From Anthoceros angustus (taxonomy: Eukaryota; Streptophyta; Anthocerotopsida; Anthocerotales; Anthocerotaceae), in NCBI GenBank assembly GCA_010909165.1, contig MU008158.1, forward strand, positions 2,319,478-2,383,477: DNA of 64,000 nucleotides. Reading direction: 5' to 3'. The notes under the pieces are model-generated. The model worked only from the letters and a program-made list of their open reading frames with translations, was not told where the DNA came from and ran no database searches. Shown piece by piece: positions 10,820-22,000 of the stretch. The position numbers and the translations under genes are program-made. The first letter of the stretch is position 1, and the number at the start of each line of letters is the position of its first letter.

Positions 10820-13800
10820 GCCGGCGCCGGCGCCCTCCGCCTCATGCGATGGTGCCTGAGGCTGCTCCTGGTGTGAGGCGCCGCCGGCCGCGCCCGTTCA
10901 CCTCCGCTTCAGAGCTCGTCCGCCTCGACCGCTGATGGCGCCGACGCCGGGCCGGCGCCTCAACCACCTCCGCCGATGTCGAACCCGGGGTGTTTCATAA
11001 GGCATGAAACCCCGCATCCTCGTCTGTAGCGTCCGAATTTTCTTCATCCGAATGTCGTGATATGCATTGGCCCATAGTCTTCATCCTCGGGGCCAAATCG
11101 TGCCCTCCTCGTTGTCGCTTCCTTCTTCCTCCTCGCCACGCACTCGGCTCTTGCGCCACGCCATGACCTCCTGTGAACGATGCTTTGTGTGATTTCCGCA
11201 CACAACGTCCGATGAACATTCCCCATCACAGCCTGCGCAATGAACAATGCTCGATGTTAGAGACAACCGTCGAAGCAAAAACATTGGAAAGCGAAATTGG
11301 ATCGAGTTGCGAATACCGATTGCTCGCCTACATTCAAGCTCCAAAAGCTGGGGTTCGCATTTCTTGATCACAAGATTGTTGAACCCGATCTCGAACGCCT
11401 GTATAGCTCGGGACCTGGCACCGCATCAAATTCTTGGGGCCTTGTAATGCGAATCGTACAGGATCCCCATTGGACATGTCCAATGTTGCCCACACTAGCC
11501 ACCGTTGATTTGGCAAAGGCATCCTTGTAACCCATAATCCAGCTTGTATACGGCCCAAAAACATGCTCTCGTTGCGGATCTGAACAACCATCCAATCCTT
11601 GTCCAAGACCTTCACCGCATCCAGAGCTCCAGGCCGTAATGTCTCCCTCGGTCATGGCGAAGGAATAGGAGCCACCCTCTTCCCACCCTTCTCCACTCTC
11701 CATGGCCTCCTCGATTTTGTTGTGGAAGCCTTGCCGACCCCAGCCTGACTTGAGTCCCCCGCGAAGCTGCCCGCCTGCACCTGCTAGCATGTCCTCCCAA
11801 AGATGAGGTCTTCCATGCAAATCATCGGGCGCCTTCGCCAATGTCTTTGCTTTTCCGCCACTGCTTTCTCGTCCTTGACAGCTCGGGGGATTCCGGCCGC
11901 CTGATCCTTCTTGCTTCGCCCCATCGCCATCACCTTCAATTTCGATAGGCCAATTCATGGGCCTTCCTTCTCTGTAATCACGACCCCAATTAACAAAGCG
12001 TCAATGGATGCACAAATGCAAACACGGAAAGTGAGAAAACCAAAGCGCCCCGTCTCACGCACCTGCTCGCCGCAATCAAGGGGTTAGAGATGGCGCCCGC
12101 ACTCGCCACCGCCTCGAGAAGTCTGACCCGCCACGCCTCCGCCGCACAAAGCCGGGAATTGCTCGCCGTTCGTGAGGATTTGCGCCCACGCCGGTTTTGT
12201 ATGCCCAAACTTGCTTTTGCCCGGCCGTAACTCGCTCACCTCCAATAATTACTTTAAGTTAGGGTTTCGGTTGCTCCAACTAGCCGATGGTTCGAACCGG
12301 TGGTCACATTATTAACGCCGCCATGTTGTACATACAATGTTAACGTCACCGCTTTTCCCATTGCGTGGGTTTGTTAATTACAAACCATAATGACTTTCCG
12401 TTACCGCAAGCATTAGTAACTTAACGACGTTTTCTTCAACAATGGTTTTATATGGTTGGTGATTATCCATCAAACGGCCTCCCGGAAGGCTTAGACATTT
12501 CAACGTATCTGTTAGAATGAACCTTGCCTTCTTTCATTCCTCCACCGTCCTACCTCGGAAGACGCCCAACAAAATGCTTCGCGCCACTCACTCGCAGAGG
12601 ACGACGATGTAAGTTTTGCGCTCCGAATGTCGCCGTCGTGGATGCGTGCGTGCAACATGTCCTCATTCCCTGCTTTGATTGTGCTTGACTGCGGATGGTG
12701 AGGTCAATCCCAATATGAAAGACATCTTCCGAAAAGCAACGGACGAGGAGAAGAGCGGACTGAATGCCCCAAGCGTCCGCAAGGTCGCCGAAGACATCTC
12801 CGCCTCCTCGCCACCACGGGTCTGAAGGTTTGTTTCATCACCGGATTCTAATGGAGGTTGACTTTGTGAATTTTATCCTCTACTAACTGTCAAGTCTTTG
12901 CATACAGGCCGAATCGAGGTGGCCGACATCGCCGGCCTCGGCCTCCCTACCATTCCGAGGTGCCCGCCATGGACACCAAGAAATCTTAACCGGTATGCCG
13001 CCTGGAAGGATCTCCATGCAAACAACGGTGTGAGCAATGACCGCTAGAAACCGAGGCCCTCCCAAGGGCTCAATGCGTGAGGCATTGTTCACGCAGCGGA
13101 GTCCGCCACGCACCATCGACGAGAAGCCGCGGCAATCCAATGAATGAGGCGACGATTTCATCAGCCCCGAGATCGACATCCGCCATCTTATCACCCCAAA
13201 CCGGAGTGAGACTTTGGTGTCTGCAGACTACGAGTGTCCGGGAAGAGGCGAGTGGGGTCTCAATGAGGAAATGTGAAGTCGAAAGTATCAACATTGATTT
13301 CGAAAGGCATGTTGCAATGTGTCTCTGTGATTGACAAAAGAAAGGTTTCGTGAACAACGATATCGCTATTTACGGATGGGGAGGCGAGGAAACATTTTGG
13401 AATCCGATACAAAGTTGTGCGACAGATCGGTAACGCCAAAGTTGTGACTCATCTTGGGCCGGATCCTTTAGATCGCTTCTTTAAGAGTGTATTGCCTCGG
13501 CCAAGTATGAAGAGTTGAAGAGTAGAGTCATTTGAATGCACCGTGGGATGCTATGAGGCGAATCCAAAATAGCCTCACCATGCATTAAGTGCAATAGCTG
13601 GATGGACAATGCTTTCCTCAACATGGTGAGAGACTTCCAAATATCGAGGTCTTCAACACGACACATACACAAAACTAGAAATTTGGAGTGAATATAGGCG
13701 GCATTGTGAACAAAGAGGTGCAGTGACTACGCCCGGTTCTTGAAGCTATGGAAAGGGCACTTCAACAGGTAAAGATTCCAAAGTCTATGATTCTCTACTT

Positions 13801-14028
13801 GCTCATGTCTGGATTGAAAACAACTATCGAAATACAATCTCAAAGGTTGATCAAGGTAAGTTACATTATCCTTATCCCTTGTTTTCCGGCATCTGAGGGT
13901 TGTTGACCATGTGGGCCAAACCCTCAATGGCGATGTATATGTAGTATGTGAATGGCTTGTGGGACATGTGTCAGTGGGCGCGTGCGCCCACCTGTCTCAC
14001 CTTCTAGGAGGTTCCCCACGGTCATGCG
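10820..14028. repeat. Tandem duplication unit, copy 2 (~3.2 kb)
   Basis: Head-to-tail duplicate of 7520-10819. Its plus-strand half continues directly into the catalytic exons of the transposase, so this copy probably carries the functional 5' end of that gene. Its minus-strand half is separated from the methyltransferase body by copy 1. Confidence 0.9.
11000..11960 (-). pseudogene. Truncated minus-strand coding copy within duplication copy 2
   Basis: A 196-codon open frame at 11368-11958 and flanking shorter frames resemble the frames at 8090-8680 in copy 1, with shared words such as 'SVGNIGHVQWGSCTI' and 'RSRSGSTIL'. The equivalent region in copy 1 lies upstream of the ParB/methyltransferase gene on the same strand, so it may be that gene's 5' part or a separate cargo gene. 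I recognise no domain. Frame alternates between the copies, so the true frame is not settled. Confidence 0.4.
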
Positions 14029-16059
14029 GCGCGTCGGCGGCCAGTGCAAGCATGTGCCTATGACATTGCTTGGGCCCCCCGGCATCTGCACTATTACCAT
14101 CGACCTTGCGGGAATGAGGTCGGGGCCGGGCGCGGTGGCCGGCGCCCCCAACCACATTAAGTATTGTATGGCCCGACCTTCCGGGCTTGGAAATGCTCGA
14201 CAAATGTGTTACGATTATATCATTTAAGGTCCGTCGTAGGGTGGAGAGGGGGTGGAGGAAGGTCAAGTTTGCGGTGTCCGTGACATACATTGCCACATGT
14301 CGGAGAGTGATGCTGGCCACGATGATTGCTGGACATCATACTATGTTTTTTGTCTTGTAAGTTGACAACTTTAAAGGGGCTCACAAACTACGGTGTGCAT
14401 ATGTTATGTGCAGAGAAATATCAAACAGCATTGGACGCCCACCGCGAGCGACTGTTAGCCGAGCGTGCGAAGATGACAAAACACCGGAGCAAGAGTTATG
14501 TTGAACCACATAAGTATATGCTGCTATGTATCGATGGCATGGACCAGAAGAAGACAGAGCTACCGCACATGTTGAGGTGGCCCAAAAACCTAGACGAGGA
14601 ATGTCGCATTTCCGTTCACGTGGTCGGGTGCATGATCCACAACTACACCCACAAAGCCACGGCGTTTTTGCACTCGCCAACCTCCGGAATGATGCCAATT
14701 TGACTATCAGCGTCATTCAAGATGTCATCCACAACTATGATGGTGTGCTGCCCAGTGTGTTGTATTTGCAACTTGACAATACATGTCGGGAGAACAAGAA
14801 TCAGCTATTGTTTGCATATTTGAACATGCTCGTTGATATGGGCACGTTCGAAAAAGTGAAGGTGGGATTCCTCTTGGTTGGTCACACCCATGATCAAATA
14901 GACGATGTTTTCCTGCTTTTCCAAAAGCCTTAAACACAAAGAAGCGCATGCGCTACCCGTATTGGCAGACATTCTGCGGGAGGCATATACTCCCTCTCCA
15001 GAGGTGAAGGTTCTGGAGGTTCCAGATTTCGGACATATGTCCGCCAATAGGGCGGGAGGAGGTCAAGTATGCGGGTGAAGAAGTTGAATAATCTGTCATA
15101 CCAGCACCAGTTCAAAATTACGCGAGGACAAACTCGACCGCCCGTCACGCCATCGGAGCAAGCAAGATTCAACTTCACCGCTTTGGGAAACGGAGGTTTG
15201 GAGTTTTAAATTTCGCTCCTTCCGAGGCCATAACGCGCTTTGATGTCCTTACGCACGGATAAAAAGGAACGCACACACACCCAAGGTGTGGCTCATTTGA
15301 AGGATGGGTTAGTGGGTTTGCGACCTTATGTAACAGCCGAAGAGTACAAGTGGTGGGAAGAATTCTGGGTTGACCAGACCGAGATTGCTGTTATTGTCGA
15401 AAACCACATCGGCCTTGTTCTGGACCGTCCTTGGAAATGGTTCTCCCGTGCTGAAGAGGAAGAGACAGCGCAGCCCCTTCATGTACCTGATGAAGCTTTG
15501 CTAGAGGAAGCACTGTTGAGGGAGCTTCCCCAACGAGATATGTACCTGGGAGCATATCAAAACATTGGAAGGCAGCAGCGTGAAATGGCGCTTGAATGGC
15601 GATATTGCGTAGATCAAGAAGGAATGTTCCTCGCAGCCATGCACCAACATACACAACCTTTACGGATTGGGAAAGTAGCAGACGTGAAGTTGGATGCACC
15701 ACAACCTCACTTTCTTATCCAGTATCGGACGGATCATACGATGCGTCTGGCGGTATGTAGAGGAATATATACTACGAGGCAAACAAGATGGGCGGGCACT
15801 TTGGGGAAAAAGGAATAAGGTATTTTATCCCAAAACATACAGAGGTCTATGTCAATGATGAATCATCCTTTATTACGATTTTATTTTGAATGCACGGAAA
15901 CATTTGTATGCGGTGGACAAAAAGGCGATCAGGGACAAATTGAGCGAATTGCGCGGATTCATACAGCCAGCCAGTCAAAGTGTGGCAGAGGATAGCGATG
16001 ACAATATTGGGGACGCTGGGCCAAGCGATGACGAAGGCGTGAACTCGGGGGACGAATAG
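12700..16059 (+). CDS. DUF7869-type DDE transposase, frame-disrupted
   Basis: The catalytic part (14411-16059) follows the DUF7869 pattern found in large eukaryotic DNA transposons. 'LLCIDGMDQKKTELPH' carries the first acidic residue, 'LQLDNTCRENKNQ' the second, and 'FLLVGHTHDQIDDVF' the H-T-H-x-x-I-D motif. After it come 'ADILREAYTPSPEVKVLEV' and, at 15240-15818, a C-terminal domain. An acidic tail ends at a TAG at 16057-16059. Upstream, 'VKIPKS' and a Cys-containing segment near 13770-13850 match the usual zinc-binding N-terminal segment. A donor at about 13856 and the acceptor ending at 14410 ('tgtgcag') give an intron of about 555 bp. Frame slips lie near 14660, 14912 and 15885. An exon reading 'NMKDIFRKATDEEKSGL' at about 12715 is the earliest credible part; the start codon is unknown. 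The slips could be real decay or consensus errors. Confidence 0.65.
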
Positions 16060-19000
16060 CTATTGAGCGTAGGACTGAACCATTCTCATTAGGGGTTGTA
16101 TGGATGTGGCTCCCACTTCACGTGTCCATTACGCCCATCCTTTCCAACTTAATCGCGATGGAGCGTGGCCGGCGCCCCATTCCTCGTGTTGCCGGGTGCA
16201 TAACTTTATTCAATTGAAGTAGAAATTGCAATTGATGGTGTTGTCACGCAGTATTGATGGCTGTCACGTATTGATGGACCGTGTCACGCGAATATGGTGC
16301 GTGTGATCGGGTTTGGGGTAGTTGTGTGCAACACCACGGCATGCAACATGACCCCCCTACTGCAAGGTTCTGTTCTATGCCATTCCAAAGGAAGTGGTGA
16401 CCATGCGATATCAAACATGTGGAATGTGTCCTTGTGGACAATGGCGAGGGGGCGCCGGCCAGCCGCCGCCCACTCGTGGAACATGCCACGCCGCACCACA
16501 TCCACCTGTTCAAATTCATTCTGAAGGAACTGGTGCCCAAGTGGATAGCAAACATGTTCCATGTGACCTTCCACATGGTGAGGCAGGAGGGCGCCGCCGG
16601 CGCCCATCCCCTTGCCTCACCACCTGTTCAAAATAGGCGAAGGATCACACATTACACGAACGGAAACAAAATTTTCTTCCCATAAATATGTTGATGGTTT
16701 GAACGTGTCCGAAATTGCATAACCCTTCCATAGTGGCGCTCGATTCGCATTGCAACGGTATTGCTTGACCGCACATGTGGTGCATAGTGGGTCTTGTTTT
16801 GGCGAAACAAATGGTTAAGGGAAGAGGGTCACCCTTCTCATATGAACCAACGGAAAACTCGTATGATCCAAGAGCCGGACCCTTTTTTCGATGGTTTTAA
16901 TAGCTGAACCCACGCTTTTAGACCCATCACCAACCCTCGGTTATTCACAAAAACCCCATCGAGGATATTCCCCTTCAAAATTTATGGTGTTACGCATTTT
17001 GGCCCGCTTTTCCATTCTCCCTTGGCCTTGTCAACCCCGCTTTTGCCCCATTTTCCATGTGGCCACGCTTGCTTATTAATTGACAACCCATACAGTGCCT
17101 TCTTTCGGTGATTTGGGTCCATGAACTCGCTCTTCCACGGAGGTTCGTCGCTTTGATAGCCGCCCCCACTTCAAGGGAATGCGGTTTCACACAAAGGTGA
17201 TTCCGACACGCGGCCTCCACAATTTTCATGCACCATTGTCGGAAGGTCGGAGAACTTGCGGGGAATGTCTCGCCCATGCCTTGCTACCGGACCGCGAGAA
17301 ACTTGCCGGACGGAGGCTATTCCATGAGCCCTGCGTCATGTGTCCACGCTGTGGCCCCTCCGCCCCTCACGTTTCTATCCTATCGGCGGTGATGCCCTGT
17401 CCCGTCGCCTTCCCTATCCATGTCTCCTGCCTCCCGCTTGCACTACAACCCCTAGTCCGGCCACCCGCGACGCACCTCATATGAAAAGCGCTCAAGAGGT
17501 TAAGGGCTCTCCATGTCCACAAGCAGTGCATCGCATTCCACTCCCACACCATCTCCTCGCAGGGATCCCCGTCGCAATACAAGCACACTGCCACCGCCTA
17601 TGTGCGATACATGTCCGGGAGGTAATTTGTACACTTCAAGCCCGCCAGACGCCATGTCCCTCGCCACTTGCATGTCCTACAAAACATTTTGTCGTCATCA
17701 AGAATCGCTGGTGTTCACATTCGTGACGGGACGCTCACTTACCCTCGGCAATGCTATCGGAGGAAGCGGTGGCACCTCGGTGCAACATTGGGCGCATCGT
17801 GGTCCGGGACATAGTAGTCGTTGTCGTCCTCCTCGTCTACCCCATATGCAAAGGGCCCTGTGCCAGCCAGCCGCCTCCTCCTGGAAGGCCTCAGCGAGGC
17901 GTGGCCAGCTATGTCATCGTCTCCCGACCTCATTTTCCTCACCACATGCAAGTTCCACACCCTAACGAAAGTCGCCACTGTCCTCATGGTGGGCATGAAT
18001 GCTGCAAGGAATGTATGTGCCAAGGGTTCGTGGTATCCAACTCACTACGCCCCGCAGCTCCAACATGTACCTCTTATGCAGAAGCCCACTTCTCCTTCAG
18101 CGCCTCCGGGCGCTGCCTCACACCCACGCACTCCACCACCAACCACGCCTGCTATGTCCGCACGGCCCGGCCGGAAGTTCCAGAGCCGCATTCGTGAAGC
18201 ACATTGCGGCAAATCCCTTCACATGACATCCAAGATCCACCTTACGACAGTAACCGATGGCCCCGAATGAAGTTCCTCCGCTCTCGCGCCCGCCTCGGTT
18301 CAGTCCTCAACTAGGTTGTGCTCCGCAGGAAATCGGACCGAATCCGCTGGTGCCCAAACCACGCACCGCCTCCGCACGCCTTGTAGATTGTTCTGCCCGC
18401 TTGTTGTCCTCCGGCCGCGTTATGTAGTGCGTTGCCCCATCTATGGCCGCACTCAAGTGGAACATGTACATCTTGTCGACCGCAAAGACAACACTCGCAC
18501 TGCTAGCTTGTGCGCGCGCTATCTGACCCGACCACCATGTGCTCCAAGTTCGACACTCCATGTGCCACATGTACACATTGTTCGTATTGCACTACCGAAT
18601 GCGCAGCGACCTCATTTTCCATGGCCTCCGGTGCATGGCTCGCAATGCCGCCACCGCCTGGCACGAGCACACTGCCCGCAGGCCCGCACAATCCTCACTC
18701 CCAGTTCACCACCGCGTGATGGTCACATTTTGTAGGATGAGGTTGCGACGTCTTCTATTGTTCTGGACCAGAGCCTCTCCATCACAGGCACCGTGCGGCC
18801 ACCTCCTCAACGTCGCGGTGCACATCCCGGCCGCGAGCCCTTTCAATGTCCGCCTCCTCCGCCTCCGCGATGTTCCTCAAAGTCTCCACTTGAAAGGGCA
18901 CCGCCGACTGCCTTCCTTCCTCTCCGCCGCGCCTGCTTTCGATGAGGGCTCGTGATCGTCTCCACCTCCGACACTTCGCTTTCCTCCCCTTCCTCCATCG

Positions 19001-22000
19001 GATCCCTCCTGCCCTCTCCGCGCCTCGGCCTCCATCTCCCCTTGCAGACGCCCATCTCCCCTCCGCCCGCCCACCGCACATCGGCGGCCTCACCAAGACC
19101 CCCTCCGCCTCCTCCTCTCATTGCCTGCCCTCCGCCCCTCCGCCTGCCCTCCGCCTGGGCCTCGGCCCGCCCCTCCGCCTCGGCCCGCCCCTCCCTCCCG
19201 GTTGCACACGGCCCGCCCCTCCCCTTCCTCCCACCCGCCCGCCCACCCGCCCCTCCTCCGCCCCTCGTCATCACCCGGATGGCGCTCACGGCCCGCCCGC
19301 CCTTCCTCCTTCCCGCTCCGCCCGCCCGCCTCGGCCCCTCCGCCTCCTCCTCCGCCTCCGCTCCGCCTCCGCCTCCCCACTCCGCCCCTCCTCCTCCGCC
19401 TCCGCCTCGGCCCGCCCGCCTCCCCTCCATCCAACCCCATCGTCCGACCCCGTTCACGCCATCCACCCGCCCCTCGTCATCACCCTCATCTCCCCTCCGC
19501 CCCTCCCCTCCGCCCCTCCTCCGCCCCTCCTCCGCCCGCCCCTCGTCATCACCCTCATCTCCCCTCCGCCTCGGCCCGCCCCTCCGCCCCTCGTCATCAC
19601 CCTCATCTCCGGCCCCATGATCACTGCAGTGTTTCGGACTGGCCTATCCCCACACTGCGTGGTCTCCCGGTGGGATTCACTACTTGGAGCCGCGTCGGGT
19701 TCAAGACCGAGCACGCCACTTGTTCCATCTCGACAATGCGTGGTTTCCCTCATCTCCCAGATGTTTTTCCGCCACACGCTTGTTTCATGAAATGAACTAT
19801 GTGCCTTATTCACTTGACGCTTTGGGTTGCTTGACCCCATGCCTAAGGACATTCATGCCGCTTGCTTTCCACAAATCCACGATACAATGTTTCAAAGAAT
19901 ACCGACCCCACCATTATTCCTCGCCTTTCCACCCCACAACTCTACGGTGATAGGCCACTGGTGTGTGCACGTTGAAGAGAAACACGAGACTCTTTGTAGC
20001 AAGCCCCCCAACACTCGGGAATTTCGGGCTCCCATATATCGCGCGGCTCGAGGATGAGCACAAAGCCTCCTTCGCAAAGAAGCTCACAGCCTTGTCCACG
20101 TACAACACATACGCATCCTGGTTGTCAAGGAGAAACGGCAACCGACATTGCCGACGGCACCCCTCGCCGACCCGGGCAATTGTCATTCGCCCCGCCGATC
20201 CGCATGCCATCGCCAACATGCCCATGTAGTCCCCGCCCGTCCACACATCTAAGCGGAACTGTCGGGCCGGTCCATACACGATGCACCAGAGTGTCACATC
20301 CCCACTCCACCCAGCCCACCCATCGCCTTTGCGGTGTCTCGCGCATGCTCCTCGTCAGAGGATGCATGGCGTCCCAGCCCAGCAGCATCGTGTCCACCAC
20401 CGCGCATGGTACACGCGGTCCGCGATCGAACCCACCCACGTACACCGGGTCGACCATCGTCACCAAGCACAAGATGACTTTGCATCCGCCTCACCACACC
20501 ACCACCATTGCGCACTCTTCAACGCGCGGCCAACTCCATCGCCTTAGCATCCCCTTCTCCTTCCGTGTTGGACCCGCCCCAACCCACCAATCCGAGTGAG
20601 GCTCCTTGTTCTTCGCAGGCCTCCGCAATTCAAATGTGTCCATGTGCTGAAATAGATACCCTCGGTGCATGTCGCAACCCCCGTCCACAACTGCATTGCC
20701 CACCTCTCATCCGGAGCATCCTCCACTGCATGGTTCCATCCTGCACGCACCAAAACCACCCACGAGTCCAAGCCCGCATTTTGTCTCCTCCAGTCGCCTC
20801 AAGACATGCGCCACCATGTCCCGGTCCATCCGCTTATGCGACGCCGAATGTCGTCGGCAAGCGCTCGCGAACACCGGCATGGACGGCGATGATGTCGGCG
20901 TCCTCTACCCCGTCGTCCGCGGAACGCCGCCGCCGCCATCGCCGCCCACGCCTCGTGTCCTCGCCGCCCCAACGGATCCGCGCCTGTGGCCCCATCCCAA
21001 AACAACCGCATCGAGCCACCGCCTTCTTCGTTCCATGCTCAATGATGCTCTCCCTCCTTAGCCTTTGCCCGCGACCCCAACCCCAACCCCACTGCTCACG
21101 CCGCCTCTGTCTTGCATGTACCCACCGCACCGACCGCGATTGAAGTTCCCAATGTCCCTTCACCCATGTGGTTTCGCCGATTTTCGCGCCCCGCCGCCGA
21201 AACGGTCCCGCTCGCCCGATGACCCGCCATGGCTCCACGATTTCCACAACTCGGACCGTCGGAGAATGGAGTCCTCCAACGCGGCGCGCGCATGGACTCT
21301 TCCCTTCCGCTTGAAATTGAATAAGGCGGGCATCGCGATTTTCGGAGGCACCGCAGAGGCGCGATGTCATTGCTCCTCCTCGCCACACTTTAAGATTCCT
21401 CGCACGCACCGCCACGTTGTCCTTCTCGACCGCAGGTGCATTAATTCGCCTCCTTTTGTGTGCACAAGCTACCTCCTTCGCCCCACATACTCACAAGAAC
21501 ACCGCAGCCAATGAACACGCAACTTGCGCTCATCAATAATTACCAATGGGATGGCATTTGAAACATGTAGTCCACAATCCCAATCGAACATCACACATCA
21601 CACATCACGACTTGGCCACCTCTACAATGGCTCGGCAATCTACGCTAGGCCATGCCATAAACCGTGTTGTGAGAAATGGCGGTCGCACCCCTCGCGCACA
21701 TAGTGTCCTCGAGTCATACAATGGAAGGAGCAATGTCCCGATGCACGCATGGCTGGGAGCGTCTCCGTCATCAATGGTACTTCAAACACCACAATTGGCG
21801 CCTCACCAAAGAACACGCGGTCCGTTATGAAGGTGTGCCGCCCGTCTGCAAAGACAACCTACGACTGCCGTCCGAACATGGTCTTCACTGTGGTGCATGC
21901 CTCAAAGGTCGTCCCTGCTGTGAAGTTATCAGTACATCCTTGAGCACCGGAGAAAAAGACCACCTCCAAAGATAACGTGTTCACAATGGGCATCACCAAA

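Noticed and set aside
7520-14028. Long terminal repeats of a retrotransposon
   Set aside because: The two 3.2-3.3 kb copies are directly adjacent with no internal domain between them, and no reverse transcriptase or integrase is visible.
18942-19790. A 282-codon plus-strand Pro-rich frame
   Set aside because: C-rich repeat translation; three or more frames are open together.
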